Below are positions 8,805 through 19,043 of a DNA stretch of 64,000 nt, piece by piece. Under the pieces are notes generated by a model. It was not told the origin of the DNA, did not search any database, and worked only from the letters and a program-made list of their open reading frames with translations. Within the stretch, counting starts at the first letter, position 1, and every line of letters begins with the position of its first letter. Made by a program: the position numbers and the translations under genes. The DNA comes from Porphyromonas cangingivalis. Its GTDB lineage: Bacteria; Bacteroidota; Bacteroidia; Bacteroidales; Porphyromonadaceae. The DNA lies in NCBI RefSeq assembly GCF_900638305.1, contig NZ_LR134506.1:2170001-2234000 (forward strand), read 5' to 3'.

Positions 8805-8884
8805 CAGAATGCTTTTTGACCCCTGCCGTAATACATCTCGGAGTGCGACAGAAGGCATTCTGTCTGAGGACAGAAATAGATTAT
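8805..8884. repeat. 22-bp dyad repeat array B (CAGAAT type, 3-4 units) upstream of clpB
   Basis: Unit centres fall at 8811.5, 8833.5 and 8855.5 (CAGAAT-gc-TTTTTG, CGTAAT-ac-ATCTCG, CAGAAG-gc-ATTCTG). A left half-unit CAGAAA occurs at 8871, in phase with a fourth. The spacing is exactly 22 bp. The array ends about 45 bp before the clpB start and may lie in its leader. Confidence 0.8.
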
Positions 8885-8929
8885 ATAGGCTTCTTGAAGA
8901 AGCTCAGACTCAAAAAAAGAAAGATTATT

Positions 8930-11521
8930 ATGAATATGAACAACCTGACAATCAAGACTCAAGAGGTACTGCAAGGTGCCGTGGATAAGGCACGCAGTCT
9001 CTCACAGCAGGCCATCGATCCTGCTCACATTCTTGCCGCTCTGATAGACAAGGGAGGCAATGTAGCCAATTTTGTTTTTCCGAAGGTCGGCGTGGATGTC
9101 GCTACACTCGTCAGACGGGTAGAGGAGCGTATCGCCACCTTACCCAAGGTCTCCGGTGGAGAGCCGTATCTCACGAACGATACCGACAAGCTCTTCCGGC
9201 AGGCCGAAGACATCGCATCCTCGATGCAGGACAAATATGTCTCCATCGAGCACCTCCTCCTTGCTCTCCTCAAGAGCGACAATGAGACCGCACGCATCCT
9301 CAAGGATCTCGGTGCGACTTACGATGGACTCTTGAGTGCGATCAAGGAGCTGCGCAAGGGGAGCAAGGTCGACAGCCCTTCGGCCGAAGATACTTATGAC
9401 GCCCTTGGCAAGTATGCTATCAACCTCTGTGAGCGTGCACGCAACGGCAAGCTCGACCCCGTCATCGGTCGTGACGACGAGATCCGCCGTGTCCTGCAGA
9501 TCCTATCACGCCGTACGAAGAACAACCCCATCCTCATCGGTGAGCCGGGGGTCGGTAAGACAGCCATCGCCGAAGGCCTTGCACGCCGTATCGTGCGAGG
9601 TGACGTGCCGGAGAACTTGAAGTCGAAGCAGATCTTCTCCCTCGATATGGGTGCCCTCATTGCGGGTGCGAAGTACAAGGGAGAGTTCGAGGAGCGTCTC
9701 AAGTCTGTGGTCAATGAGGTGACCAAGTCCGAGGGTGAGGTCATCCTCTTCATCGACGAGATCCACACCCTCGTGGGTGCAGGAAAGAGTGACGGCGCGA
9801 TGGATGCCGCCAACATCCTCAAGCCTGCCCTTGCTCGTGGCGAACTCCGTGCCATCGGTGCGACGACCCTTGACGAGTACCAGAAGTACTTCGAGAAGGA
9901 CAAGGCCTTGGAGCGTCGTTTCCAGATCGTCATGGTCGATGAGCCGGACGAGATGAGTAGTATATCCATCCTCCGTGGTATCAAGGAGCGTTATGAGACC
10001 CACCACAAGGTACGTATCCTCGATGATGCGATCATCGCTGCGGTGAAGCTTTCGAGCCGTTATATCACCGATAGATTTTTGCCCGACAAGGCGATCGACC
10101 TCATGGACGAAGCGGCGGCTCGTCTGCGCATGCAGGTGGACTCGCTTCCGGAGGAGTTGGACGAACTTTCGCGCAAGATCAAGCAGTTGGAGATCGAGCG
10201 TGAGGCGATCAAGCGTGAAAACAACACCGAGAAGGTCGTCGGCCTTGATGCCGAGATCGCCGAACTGCGTGATCAGCAGTCCGACCTCATGAGCAAGTGG
10301 CAGAGTGAGAAGGATCAGGTCAACTCGATCCAAGCGAACAAGGCGGAGATCGAGCAACTCAAATATGAGGCCGAGCGTGCCGAGCGTGCCGGGGACTACG
10401 GCAAGGTGGCAGAGATCCGTTATGGCCGTATGCAGGAGCTTCAGAAGGCGATCGAGGAGGCACAGCAGCGTCTCCACGAGATACAAGGCGATGACGCCAT
10501 GATCAAGGAGGTCGTGGACTCCGAGGACATTGCGGAGGTCGTCTCGAAGTGGACGAATATCCCGGTGTCTAAGATGCTGGCGACGGAGCGTGAAAAGCTC
10601 CTTCACCTCGAAGCGCACCTTCGTCAGCGTGTCGTCGGGCAGGACGAAGCCCTTACTGCCATTGCCGATGCCGTGCGTCGAAGCCGTGCAGGACTTCAGG
10701 ATCCGAAGCGTCCTATCGGTTCGTTCCTCTTCCTCGGTACGACAGGTGTAGGTAAGACCGAGGTGGCACGTGCCCTTGCCGAGCTCCTTTTCGATGACGA
10801 AAACATGATGACTCGCATCGACATGAGCGAATATCAGGAGAAGCATTCGGCATCGAGACTCGTTGGTGCGCCTCCGGGATATGTGGGCTATGACGAGGGA
10901 GGGCAGCTCACCGAAGCGATCCGTCGTAAGCCTTACTCCGTGGTGCTCTTCGATGAGATCGAGAAGGCGCATCCCGATGTGTTCAATGTCCTTCTTCAGG
11001 TGCTTGATGACGGTCGTCTGACCGACAACAAGGGGCGTACGGTGAACTTCAAAAACACGATCATCATCATGACTTCAAATATGGGTTCGGACATCATCCA
11101 TCGCAACCTCGATCATTATGATGAGAAGAACGCCGAGGAGGTCATCGACCGGACACGCAACGAGGTGATGGAGCTCCTCCGTCGTACGATACGCCCAGAG
11201 TTCCTCAACCGTATCGATGAGACGATTGTCTTCACACCGCTTACAATAGATCAGATCCGCAGTATCGTGCGCATACAGCTTGGCTCTGTGTGCAAGATCC
11301 TTGCAGCCAACGGTATCACACTTGGTTATACCGATGCAGCGGTGAACAAGATCGCGGACGAAGGTTACGACCCACAGTATGGTGCCCGTCCTGTGAAGCG
11401 AGTGATCCAGAGACGTATCCTCAACGAACTGTCGCAGGCTATCCTTGCGGACAAGGTCTCTAAAGATCAGACGATCAGGATAGATGCCACCGCCGAGGGC
11501 GAAATCATCTTCCGCAACTGA
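8930..11521 (+). CDS. clpB: ATP-dependent disaggregase ClpB
   Basis: ClpB is the hexameric AAA+ chaperone that pulls polypeptides out of aggregates together with DnaK. The start at 8930 gives 863 residues, the normal ClpB length; an open frame continues upstream to 8816 but runs through the repeat array. Domains in order are a Clp N-domain (about 1-150), NBD1 with GEPGVGKT near residue 200 and [11 protein letters not shown], the coiled-coil middle domain ([12 protein letters not shown] to [16 protein letters not shown]), and NBD2 with GTTGVGKT near 600 and [14 protein letters not shown]. All Walker motifs are intact. The gene is monocistronic, with a terminator at 11540. The 5' region contains 22-bp repeats instead of an obvious heat-shock operator. 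Confidence 0.97.
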   Translation: MNMNNLTIKTQEVLQGAVDKARSLSQQAIDPAHILAALIDKGGNVANFVFPKVGVDVATLVRRVEERIATLPKVSGGEPYLTNDTDKLFRQAEDIASSMQDKYVSIEHLLLALLKSDNETARILKDLGATYDGLLSAIKELRKGSKVDSPSAEDTYDALGKYAINLCERARNGKLDPVIGRDDEIRRVLQILSRRTKNNPILIGEPGVGKTAIAEGLARRIVRGDVPENLKSKQIFSLDMGALIAGAKYKGEFEERLKSVVNEVTKSEGEVILFIDEIHTLVGAGKSDGAMDAANILKPALARGELRAIGATTLDEYQKYFEKDKALERRFQIVMVDEPDEMSSISILRGIKERYETHHKVRILDDAIIAAVKLSSRYITDRFLPDKAIDLMDEAAARLRMQVDSLPEELDELSRKIKQLEIEREAIKRENNTEKVVGLDAEIAELRDQQSDLMSKWQSEKDQVNSIQANKAEIEQLKYEAERAERAGDYGKVAEIRYGRMQELQKAIEEAQQRLHEIQGDDAMIKEVVDSEDIAEVVSKWTNIPVSKMLATEREKLLHLEAHLRQRVVGQDEALTAIADAVRRSRAGLQDPKRPIGSFLFLGTTGVGKTEVARALAELLFDDENMMTRIDMSEYQEKHSASRLVGAPPGYVGYDEGGQLTEAIRRKPYSVVLFDEIEKAHPDVFNVLLQVLDDGRLTDNKGRTVNFKNTIIIMTSNMGSDIIHRNLDHYDEKNAEEVIDRTRNEVMELLRRTIRPEFLNRIDETIVFTPLTIDQIRSIVRIQLGSVCKILAANGITLGYTDAAVNKIADEGYDPQYGARPVKRVIQRRILNELSQAILADKVSKDQTIRIDATAEGEIIFRN

Positions 11522-11539
11522 TCCTCCAAAGAGGTGTAA

Positions 11540-11590
11540 AAACACAGAGGGGATGTGCCATCCGGCACATCCCCTCTGTGTTTATTTTGG
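11540..11590 (+). terminator. Terminator after clpB
   Basis: A near-perfect 20-bp stem (AAACACAGAGGGGATGTGCC with its complement) closes a 4-base ATCC loop and ends in TTTATTTT. It may also serve the opposite-strand lipoprotein gene. Confidence 0.9.
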
Positions 11591-11621
11591 CAGAATGCCA
11601 ATAATCTCAATAAGTCAAATG

Positions 11622-12224
11622 TCAGGACAATGTAAACTCTGCCTTACAGACTTTAACGCACCCACCACCATCTAAACAATTTGACATAAATTCAGCTGTT
11701 TTCTTTGCAAACTTAATTGCAGAACCTGATCCGGTTGGACGTTCTGCTGTCATGGATTCTCCTTCGTGATTTCCGCCCTCGCAGGAGATAGTCAATTTCT
11801 CTACTTCAGCTCTGAGAGTTTCAAGAGTCCACTGATCAGCAAAAGCAAAAGCCATCGCAAATTCTGCTGGAATCTTTTCAAAGTCATACATAATCAATTC
11901 GCTTACAGAAAAAGTCTTCTCCTCTTTATTGTGTACTATAGAGAATACTGTACAACCTATGCTCTTTTCTTTCTTTTGCTTTTCGATGTATGAAAAGAGT
12001 TTACCATTCAATTCTGCCAATGCTTCAACGTTTGGCTTCTCCTCGGATTCTGACCTTAACTCTGAAGCGTACGTGACAGTAAACTGCGCCAATTCGTTAG
12101 CAGGAACTTCGATCTCCCATTTCCTCTCGTAAAAATCTTTTTGCTCAGATGATACTTCTACACTTTCCTTGCATGAAAAAAGGCTGATCAAAATGGGTAC
12201 TGCAATAAAAAAAAACTTTTTCAC
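11622..12224 (-). CDS. Lipoprotein of unknown function
   Basis: The product begins with a basic N-terminus, a hydrophobic core and a Cys (FFFIAVPILISLFSC), read as a lipoprotein signal. I chose the GTG at 12224 because it places the signal at the N-terminus; an ATG at 12290 in frame would add 22 residues and break the signal layout. The mature part is acidic, with a Cys-rich end (SNCLDGGGCVKVCKAEF) that may form disulfides. I recognise no domain. Base composition is somewhat AT-richer than clpB. It is transcribed toward clpB and convergent with it. The start and lipidation are moderately certain. Confidence 0.6.
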   Translation of the reverse strand: MKKFFFIAVPILISLFSCKESVEVSSEQKDFYERKWEIEVPANELAQFTVTYASELRSESEEKPNVEALAELNGKLFSYIEKQKKEKSIGCTVFSIVHNKEEKTFSVSELIMYDFEKIPAEFAMAFAFADQWTLETLRAEVEKLTISCEGGNHEGESMTAERPTGSGSAIKFAKKTAEFMSNCLDGGGCVKVCKAEFTLS

Positions 12225-12863
12225 AGAAATATTTTTTAGGTTAATGAATTGATAATGTCGTAAAGGTAATGTTATTATTGTGAATAACAATATCTAAATG
12301 TGAGTTTTTAGGAGGTAATAGGGTAGTCCTACCTGAAATCTGAGCCATGGAATAGGTTTTCAACAAAAAAAATCCCCCCCCCATGCAAGGATACTTGAAT
12401 GGGCGGATTATATAGGCAGATTGGTAATACAAATACACTGATAACATCACAAAAATGTGGTTGGTCCACATGATGTTGATAACACACTCTCTTTTTCATG
12501 AATGGAGCCCCTCATGGGGGCACTTAGGTTTTTTAGGTTAGGATTATTAATTGGTAAGAAGTGAAGAGGAGGCTGAGATCCGAAAGATCAAGGCCTCCTT
12601 TTCTATTTTTGTGGGTGGACGAATTTTGCTTTTAAGATAAATTATTATATTTGAAGTGGTTTTTGCCGTTCATCAAAGTTTGAAAGGCAATAGAGTGGGG
12701 AGCATTTTCGAAGGAGGGATGTCACAGAACCGAAATATATCTGCGTTGTAGTAAAAAGGACTTCTTCAACCTTGTCGGAGTCTTTGGCTTTGTCTATATC
12801 TGTATTCGGAGGATCTTCTACCGCCATGTTGGGACTGTAAACACAATAAGTAAATATGATATT
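12225..12863. other. Intergenic region with C9 tract and hairpin, no gene supported
   Basis: Between the two divergent lipoprotein genes there is no convincing gene. It contains a run of nine Cs preceded by eight As (12365-12382, about 150 bp upstream of the minus-strand lipoprotein). It also contains a hairpin at about 12566-12610 (GGAGGC with GCCTCC followed by TTTTCTATTTTT) that looks like an orphan terminator. Short frames here lack any family resemblance. Confidence 0.5.
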
Positions 12864-13949
12864 ATGAAAAAAGACTATTTGAGAGCAGGGCTACTTGTCC
12901 TATTGGTTTTACTCATCGTCTCCTGCGGTGGAACCAAAAAGAGTGCTGAAACTACCTCTGAAACCACTGTCGAACACCCTTTGGGGGAAACATTGGTTGA
13001 GGAGTCGAAGCAGGTCGAAACATTTACGGAAGATACAGTCGCACTCGCCCTCGCAGAGCAAGAGATTGACGCACTTCGTAAGACAATATTGGACAATCTG
13101 CGATCATGGGGGAATGATGTCGATTACGAAAAACTTATTCCTGAATATAATGACCTCATCGAGCAGAATAAGAGAAGACTGCCATTCAAATTTGCAGTGG
13201 GCTCTACTGATAAAAATCGGGCAAAGGTGATCTGGGTGGAGGATGATCAAAACGTACAAGTGAAGCCATCTGACTTTACACATTGTATCATTGCAGGTAA
13301 GGTTTTTGAGGTAAAGTTCATCCGTAAGCAAGAGGGTAAAGAGTCAGAGGATGGTGAATACAGTGTCGATAATGAGGAGGGCTATCTGTACGAAATCACA
13401 GGTGGTAAGATCGTCCCCGGAGATACAGGAGCTACTGTTTTGATGTGTTCGAAAGAGTTCGTGTCTGCTCATACATTCATCCCAACAAAGTATGAGAGTG
13501 GCTCACATGAAGATACTCCGCCCCAATATACGGACGGTCAGCTCAGGGATTTGGAGCTGATCAAGACTGCTATCAAGCAACGATACGAGCAAGGCATCGA
13601 GACCTTCTCGGTGAGATCGGTTTCCGAGGATGGTAAGATTCGCTCGTATTCTCTCATGATCAATATGAAATCTCCTGTTGTGCTTGGTCTTACAGTCATA
13701 TCTGATGATGGCAAGCTTCTCTTTGGGGAAGACTTTGCTGTAAAAGATGAGATGTCGACTTGGCGTACCGGAGATGGGGGGCATTATGAAGGGCATTCCC
13801 TGATATTTGCTTTTAGAGATAAGGGCGGTACGTTGAATTTATTCTTCATAAGCCAAGGGCCTGAGGGAGCCAACTATTTTACGATGTACCAACGAGGAGA
13901 CAGACTGATCCAACGTGCATATATGGCCAGTGAAAGCTACTCTTACTGA
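12864..13949 (+). CDS. Lipoprotein of unknown function
   Basis: A 361-residue product with a clear lipoprotein signal: basic MKKDYLRAG, the hydrophobic LLVLLVLLIV and then SCGG. A low-complexity Thr/Glu linker follows (about 25-55), then a globular part of mixed charge. I see no catalytic motif or known domain; the LYEITGGKIVPGDTGATVLMCSKEF region suggests a beta-rich fold. It stands alone between a long divergent intergenic region and the vanW-like gene about 100 bp downstream. The role is unknown, and location at the inner leaflet of the outer membrane is inferred from lipidation. Confidence 0.65.
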   Translation: MKKDYLRAGLLVLLVLLIVSCGGTKKSAETTSETTVEHPLGETLVEESKQVETFTEDTVALALAEQEIDALRKTILDNLRSWGNDVDYEKLIPEYNDLIEQNKRRLPFKFAVGSTDKNRAKVIWVEDDQNVQVKPSDFTHCIIAGKVFEVKFIRKQEGKESEDGEYSVDNEEGYLYEITGGKIVPGDTGATVLMCSKEFVSAHTFIPTKYESGSHEDTPPQYTDGQLRDLELIKTAIKQRYEQGIETFSVRSVSEDGKIRSYSLMINMKSPVVLGLTVISDDGKLLFGEDFAVKDEMSTWRTGDGGHYEGHSLIFAFRDKGGTLNLFFISQGPEGANYFTMYQRGDRLIQRAYMASESYSY

Positions 13950-14047
13950 TATGTGCCAATACAAAGGAGGATATCGGGGCGTGCAAGTGAAGTGCTTTGG
14001 TCAGATATTGATGGCTGTTCTATGTTACTATGGATAACGAATAGATA

Positions 14048-14902
14048 ATGAAAATAGATTTTGTCGAAAAGCCTCTGATGAGGTCCCCATGGCGACGTCG
14101 CCTCGGGCGTGAGTATTATATCCTCAAGCGTAAGATGAGGGATATCTTGGGTGGGACCAAGTGGGCCAAGAGGCGAAGAGTGACGACCACATTTTATCCC
14201 ATCAAGGAGCACTCCTCGATGATCCTCCGTCCGCTCAAGGATGTGGAGATGTATCTGCAAGAGAATAAGCGTACAAATCTGAAGTTGGCCATCAAGCATC
14301 TCAATGGGATCATGATACGCCCGGGTGAGACCTTTTCGGTATGGCATAAGGTCGGCAGACCTACGGCCTCCAAGGGCTATCTCGAAGGTCTCGTCCTTCA
14401 TCAGGGACAAGTGACGAAAGGGGTAGGGGGAGGGCTTTGTCAGCTCGGCAATCTCCTCTTTTGGATGTTTGCACACACGCCGTTACGCATCACCGAGCGT
14501 CACCGCCACAGCTTCGATGTCTTTCCTGATGTCAACCGCAATGTCCCCTTTGGCGCAGGAGCAACACTTTCTTATAATTACATCGACCTACGTGTGTATA
14601 ATCCCACCGAGAAGACCTATCTCGTCGAGCTGTGGACCGATGAGACACATCTTCACGGTCGTGTCAGTGCCGATGTCCCTCAGCAAGAGAGCTATCGCAT
14701 CGAAGAGAGAGACCACAGAGTCGTCACCCAATACTGGGGAGGTTACACGCGTCACAACCGTATCGTACAAGTGATCAAACATCCTGACGGTCGGGAGCAC
14801 GAACAACTCTTGGTCGAAAATCATGCGATCATGATGTACAACCCCATGCTCTCTCCTCCTGCCAATGCGGAGTTTGAGACGAATGCTGCACCGAGGGACT
14901 GA
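14048..14902 (+). CDS. VanW-family protein
   Basis: The 284-residue protein carries the VanW domain. Visible landmarks are TFYPIKEHSSMILRPLKDVEM, the NGIMIRPGETFSVWHKVG segment, the Gly/Cys motif GVGGGLCQLGNLLFWM (about residues 125-140), and HRHSFDVFPD. VanW domains occur in vancomycin-resistance clusters and in many cell-envelope proteins, but their biochemical role is not established. There is no signal peptide, and the basic N-terminus (RSPWRRRLGREY) suggests a cytoplasmic or peripheral protein. There is no van cluster nearby, so antibiotic resistance should not be inferred. Confidence 0.8.
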   Translation: MKIDFVEKPLMRSPWRRRLGREYYILKRKMRDILGGTKWAKRRRVTTTFYPIKEHSSMILRPLKDVEMYLQENKRTNLKLAIKHLNGIMIRPGETFSVWHKVGRPTASKGYLEGLVLHQGQVTKGVGGGLCQLGNLLFWMFAHTPLRITERHRHSFDVFPDVNRNVPFGAGATLSYNYIDLRVYNPTEKTYLVELWTDETHLHGRVSADVPQQESYRIEERDHRVVTQYWGGYTRHNRIVQVIKHPDGREHEQLLVENHAIMMYNPMLSPPANAEFETNAAPRD

Positions 14903-15013
14903 ACGAGAATACGAAGCTCTGTGAATACCTTTGTGTAGATAGAAGTGATAATATCGACGGTCTCCGAGATTGTATATTATCGTCTGATGTAGCACTTAGT
15001 CATGGAGACAAGG

Positions 15014-15056
15014 AAGCCCGCTGCAACATTGCCATCAAAGGTGCAGCGGGCTTTTC
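15014..15056. terminator. Bidirectional terminator between vanW-like gene and recQ
   Basis: The stem AAGCCCGCTGCA pairs with TGCAGCGGGCTT around a 16-base loop and ends in CTTTTCC. It sits between two converging genes and can serve both. Confidence 0.75.
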
Positions 15057-15066
15057 CGTTTGTGTA

Positions 15067-17028
15067 CTATGTGAGCGCAATCTCTCCCTCTTTTACCCAA
15101 GAGATGGGAGCATACTCGGAGATGAAGAAGTCGATCGCTTCCTTTATGTGTGTGGTGGGGATATCGAGTGTGGTCGAGACTTCTTTGACAGACACCGTGG
15201 TTATCCCCTGCTTGTGGAGGTCACTCAGGTAGCTCTCTATGATATCGATCGTGCGGTAGGACAAGGCCTTGGGGGTGTGCCGACGACAGTAGTCACAGAG
15301 TCCGCAGGGTTTAGGATCTGTCTCTCCGAAGTACTCCATCAATGTCAGCACACGACATTTGTCATCACTTTTGAGATAGTCCAGCATACATTCGAGCCGC
15401 TCCTTTTCGCTGTTGTATCGGCGTTCGTAGATCTCTTCGGTGAGGTAGATCCGAGACTTGGGAAGGCGGTCGAGTGTGTACCGGATATAGGTCGAACGCT
15501 TGCCCGGGACATAGTCGATGACCTTCCATCGGCTGAGGTCTATGAGTGCCTTGTAGATGACTTCGGCAGAGAGCCCGGTGCGTTGGGATATGAGGCTCTC
15601 ATCTATGAATGCATAGTCTGTAAATACTCCCGTGTAGCTTCTCAATATCGCTTCGATGATGTCTTCGTAGACGGGTTGGTCATGCTCAAAGAGATTGTAA
15701 AGACTATTGCGTGAGACAAGGAAAATCAGCCTCGACGAAAACTCCTTGTCCTCCATATAGTCGATAAATCCTCCGATTGTCAGCAGTGAAAGTGCCGATA
15801 GGACTTGGAAGGCTTGGAACTTGAATACGTGGCAAAACTTAAATAGATTGAACTCATACAATTGTCCCTGTCCTGATCCTTCGGCAATCTCGAAGAAGTT
15901 GCCCAACGCCTCATAGATCCTCCGTACAGTGTCCTTGGAGGGGTAGCTGTTGGCCAGACGCTTGTACATATTTCGCTCATCCTCATTGGGATTGAAGAGG
16001 AGCACTGCAAACGAAGGTTTATTGTCGCGACCTGCTCGTCCTGCTTCCTGATAGTAGTTTTCGGGCGAGGTCGGGATGTCCGGATGTACGACAAGGCGGA
16101 CATCGTTTTTGTCTATCCCCATCCCGAAAGCATTGGTACAGACCATCACACGGATGTCTCCCTTCTGCCACTCGTTTTGTTTCCGAGCCTTGACCTCCGA
16201 ACTCAGTCCTGCGTGATAGTAGTCCGCCGAGATCCCTGCATCTTTCAGTAGAGCGGCATACTCGGCTGTGCGCTTGCGACTGCGGGTATAGACGAGAGCA
16301 CTTCCGGCGACATTGTTGATGATGTGTATGAGTTCACGAGGTTTGTCCGCCGTTTCTCGTACGACATAGGAGAGGGCTTTGCGGTAGAAGCTGCGTTTGA
16401 ATAGCTTCCGATCCTCTCCGAAGCTCAGTCTGTCCATGATGTCTCGGACGACGAGTGGAGGTGCTGTCGCTGTAAGTGCGAGCACGGGTACATCGGGAAT
16501 GAATTTCCTGAAGTCCGATATAGCCAAGTAAGAGGGACGAAAGTCATAACCCCACTGACTGACACAGTGGCTCTCATCGACGACGACAAAAGATATGTCG
16601 AGCATCGAGAGGCGTTTGAGGAAGGTCTCGTTGGCCAACCGTTCGGGTGATACATAGAGGAACTTGTAGTCGCCGTATGTGCAGTTGTCGAGTACTGTGA
16701 GAGATTGTCTCCGTGATAGTCCGCTATGGAGATAGGCTGCTTTCAGGTTGAGAGACTTGAGGGTATCTACCTGATCTTTCATCAAAGCGATGAGAGGGGT
16801 GATGACGATACAGAGGCCTTCGCACAAGAGTGCAGGCACCTGAAAAGTGATTGACTTCCCTCCACCTGTGGGCATCAATGCAAGTGTGTCATGACCTGCA
16901 AGAATGGATGCAATGACTTCCTCCTGCATAGGGCGGAAGGTGTCGTAACCCCAATAGGTACGTAAGATGTCTACCGGTGTGAGGGATGTGTTGTACTTCA
17001 GAGCCATGGCGGAGAGTTCTTGGTACAA
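15067..17028 (-). CDS. recQ: ATP-dependent DNA helicase RecQ
   Basis: RecQ is a 3'-5' SF2 helicase acting in recombination and fork repair. The 653-residue protein has Walker A MPTGGGKS (about 52-59), the DESH box with [11 protein letters not shown] (151 onward), and the RecQ arginine-finger region [16 protein letters not shown]. It also has the zinc-binding domain with cysteines in [10 protein letters not shown]...CGLCDYC, and a C-terminal winged helix. No HRDC domain is visible after it. It starts 15 bp after the recJ stop, implying an operon with recJ, whose 5'-3' exonuclease works with RecQ. A later Met (residue 8) is an alternative start. Confidence 0.93.
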   Translation of the reverse strand: MYQELSAMALKYNTSLTPVDILRTYWGYDTFRPMQEEVIASILAGHDTLALMPTGGGKSITFQVPALLCEGLCIVITPLIALMKDQVDTLKSLNLKAAYLHSGLSRRQSLTVLDNCTYGDYKFLYVSPERLANETFLKRLSMLDISFVVVDESHCVSQWGYDFRPSYLAISDFRKFIPDVPVLALTATAPPLVVRDIMDRLSFGEDRKLFKRSFYRKALSYVVRETADKPRELIHIINNVAGSALVYTRSRKRTAEYAALLKDAGISADYYHAGLSSEVKARKQNEWQKGDIRVMVCTNAFGMGIDKNDVRLVVHPDIPTSPENYYQEAGRAGRDNKPSFAVLLFNPNEDERNMYKRLANSYPSKDTVRRIYEALGNFFEIAEGSGQGQLYEFNLFKFCHVFKFQAFQVLSALSLLTIGGFIDYMEDKEFSSRLIFLVSRNSLYNLFEHDQPVYEDIIEAILRSYTGVFTDYAFIDESLISQRTGLSAEVIYKALIDLSRWKVIDYVPGKRSTYIRYTLDRLPKSRIYLTEEIYERRYNSEKERLECMLDYLKSDDKCRVLTLMEYFGETDPKPCGLCDYCRRHTPKALSYRTIDIIESYLSDLHKQGITTVSVKEVSTTLDIPTTHIKEAIDFFISEYAPISWVKEGEIALT

Positions 17029-17043
17029 GTCAGGGCGCAGGCT

Positions 17044-18774
17044 TTACTGCTGCTCGGGTACGTGGATGTCGATGATGATGAGCTGTACCATCTTTTTGCC
17101 CATGCTGTTGTGCTCTTCGATATTGTAGAGGATATCGAACTCTTGTCCCTTTGAGAGGGCTGCGAGGGCATCGGACTGATTGTAAGCGAAGGCTTGGAAG
17201 AAAGGCATCTCTCCCGGCATGCTGACGACCATCTTGAGGTGGTTCTTCTTGCGCCCCATGACACGTGGTGGGGTCACGCAGACAACGCCCCTGGTGCAGA
17301 AGATCGGTTTCTCATTGCCGGGGCCGAACGGAGCCATCTTCTTGAGCTGTCGGCGAAGCATCGGTGTGATCTCTTTGAGTGAGAGCTCGGCATCGACACG
17401 ATGGCGAGGAGTGAAAGACTCCATCGAGAATGTACTGTCTGCCTTTTCGTTCATCATCTTGATGAACTTGTGGAGGTTTGATTTCTTGATCGTCATACCT
17501 GCGGCATAAGGGTGACCGCCAAAATTTTCGAGGATGTCCTTACAACTCTCGATGCAGGTATAGATGTCAAAGCCCTCGGACGAACGCGCCGAACCACAGA
17601 CCAAGCCTTCGGTCGTGTCCGTGAGGACGATAGTGGGGCGGTTGTACTTCTCTGACAAGCGTGAAGCCACAATGCCGATCACCCCTTTGAACCACGCAGG
17701 GTCATACACGATGATGACCTTTCGGTCTTCGATATCTGTGAAGCTCTCGACGATGTTCTTTGCTTCGTGGGTGATCTCCCTGTCGAGTTCACGACGTTTG
17801 TTGTTGTACTCATCGATGTGGTGGCTCATCGCCTTCGCTTCTTTCGGTGTGCGTGCCAAGAGCAAGTCTACCGACTCGCGCCCGCTCTGCATCCGTCCGG
17901 ACGCATTGATACGAGGCCCGATCTTGAAGGTGATGTCGGAGATGTCCAACTCCTTCGATCTCAGACCGCTTACCTCGATGATCCCTTTGAGCCCTATGGC
18001 AGGGTTTTGGTTGAGGTTGCGCAGACCATGGTAGGCCAAGATACGGTTTTCGCCCACGAGAGGGACGATGTCCGCTGCTATGCTCACCGCCACAAGGTCG
18101 AGGAGGTCGTAGAGGCTACGCATATCCGACCCGTTGCTGATCGCAAAGGCCTGCATGAGCTTGAATCCCACCCCACAGCCCGATAGCTCATCGAATGGAT
18201 AAGTCGAGTCGGGCAACTTCGCGTTGAGGAGGGCGACAGCAGTCGGTAATACATCATCCGGTACGTGGTGGTCACAGATGATGAAGTCGATACCTAACGA
18301 AGCCGCATAGGCGACCTTGTTGACCGCCTTGATACCGCAGTCCAAAGCAATGATGAGCGTAAAGCCGTTGCGGTGCGCATAGTCCACCCCCTGTGTGGAG
18401 ATACCGCTCCCCTCGGCATAACGGTCAGGGATGTAGTAGTCGATGTTGGCAGTGACTTGGCGCAGATACTTGTAGACGAGGGTGACAGCCGTGGTGCCAT
18501 CGACGTCATAGTCCCCATAGATGAGGATCTTCTCCTTGTTCCCGATCGCTTTGTTGATACGTTTGATGGCCTTGTGCATATCGTTCATGAGGAACGGATC
18601 ATGCAGGTCGCTCAGTTTCGGCTCAAGGTAATTGCGCAGGTGCTGTGGAGAGTCTATCCCTCTCTGAACCAATATGTCGGCCACGACAGGTAGGAGCTTG
18701 TGACGACTTCTCAGTTCGTTGGCAAGCTCTTTTTCCTCTTTTGTCAGAGTCGATATGTCCCACTCGTGGCTCAT
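17044..18774 (-). CDS. recJ: Single-strand DNA-specific exonuclease RecJ
   Basis: RecJ is a DHH-family 5'-3' ssDNA exonuclease of the RecF pathway and mismatch repair. The motifs DYDVDGTT (88-95), ALDCG (about 143), CDHHVPDD (167-174) and a DHHA1 segment with GGHPYAAGM are all visible. The 576-residue length is standard. It is the first gene of recJ-recQ. A TATATTTG -7 box on the same strand lies at 18837-18830, about 55 bp upstream. No truncation is seen. Confidence 0.95.
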   Translation of the reverse strand: MSHEWDISTLTKEEKELANELRSRHKLLPVVADILVQRGIDSPQHLRNYLEPKLSDLHDPFLMNDMHKAIKRINKAIGNKEKILIYGDYDVDGTTAVTLVYKYLRQVTANIDYYIPDRYAEGSGISTQGVDYAHRNGFTLIIALDCGIKAVNKVAYAASLGIDFIICDHHVPDDVLPTAVALLNAKLPDSTYPFDELSGCGVGFKLMQAFAISNGSDMRSLYDLLDLVAVSIAADIVPLVGENRILAYHGLRNLNQNPAIGLKGIIEVSGLRSKELDISDITFKIGPRINASGRMQSGRESVDLLLARTPKEAKAMSHHIDEYNNKRRELDREITHEAKNIVESFTDIEDRKVIIVYDPAWFKGVIGIVASRLSEKYNRPTIVLTDTTEGLVCGSARSSEGFDIYTCIESCKDILENFGGHPYAAGMTIKKSNLHKFIKMMNEKADSTFSMESFTPRHRVDAELSLKEITPMLRRQLKKMAPFGPGNEKPIFCTRGVVCVTPPRVMGRKKNHLKMVVSMPGEMPFFQAFAYNQSDALAALSKGQEFDILYNIEEHNSMGKKMVQLIIIDIHVPEQQ

Positions 18775-18829
18775 AGTTCTTTGGCGTATCTCGTGTCCCT
18801 ACCGCTATTGTACGTCGATAGGCTGGCTT

Positions 18830-18837
18830 CAAATATA
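18830..18837 (-). promoter_or_regulatory. -7 element of the recJ-recQ promoter
   Basis: TATATTTG on the minus strand matches the TAnnTTTG consensus and lies 56-63 bp upstream of the recJ ATG. No good -33 TTTG is seen at 19 bp. Confidence 0.5.
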
Positions 18838-18939
18838 CAAAAAAGAAATGATTCGTCATGTCTCTTTTTGACACAGAAGAGCGTAAATAGGCTTCTCTGT
18901 ATCGTCTGTCATTTGCCAAAATTGAGCTTGATGCTCCCT

Positions 18940-18984
18940 TAAAAAAATAAACTGCACCACAGACCGTGGGTTACGGTTGTGCAG
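18940..18984 (-). terminator. Terminator downstream of rnc
   Basis: Read on the minus strand, a GC-rich imperfect stem (CTGCACAACCGT with ACGGTCTGTGGTGCAG) is followed by TTTATTTTTTT. It lies about 60 bp after the rnc stop and ends the acpP-fabF-rnc unit. Confidence 0.75.
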
Positions 18985-19043
18985 TGCAGTGATGCTGACT
19001 GGCAGATGCTTTGTGGAGATCTTGCCTTTTCGGGAGGGGCGGA

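Noticed and set aside
9506-10972. Long minus-strand open frame inside clpB (488 codons)
   Set aside because: It is antisense to an intact, highly conserved clpB and arises from its codon bias. It has no signal, motif or start context.
12241-12471. Minus-strand 76-codon frame running through the C9 tract
   Set aside because: The composition looks non-coding and the frame would depend on the homopolymer. It has no domain, and overlaps the leader of the lipoprotein gene.
14048-14902. Vancomycin-resistance function for the VanW-family gene
   Set aside because: There are no vanHAX or vanRS-like genes nearby; VanW domains are widespread outside resistance clusters.
14947-14986. Hairpin GATAATAT...ATATTATC after the VanW gene as a terminator
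   Set aside because: There is no T-run after the stem; the better terminator is at 15014.
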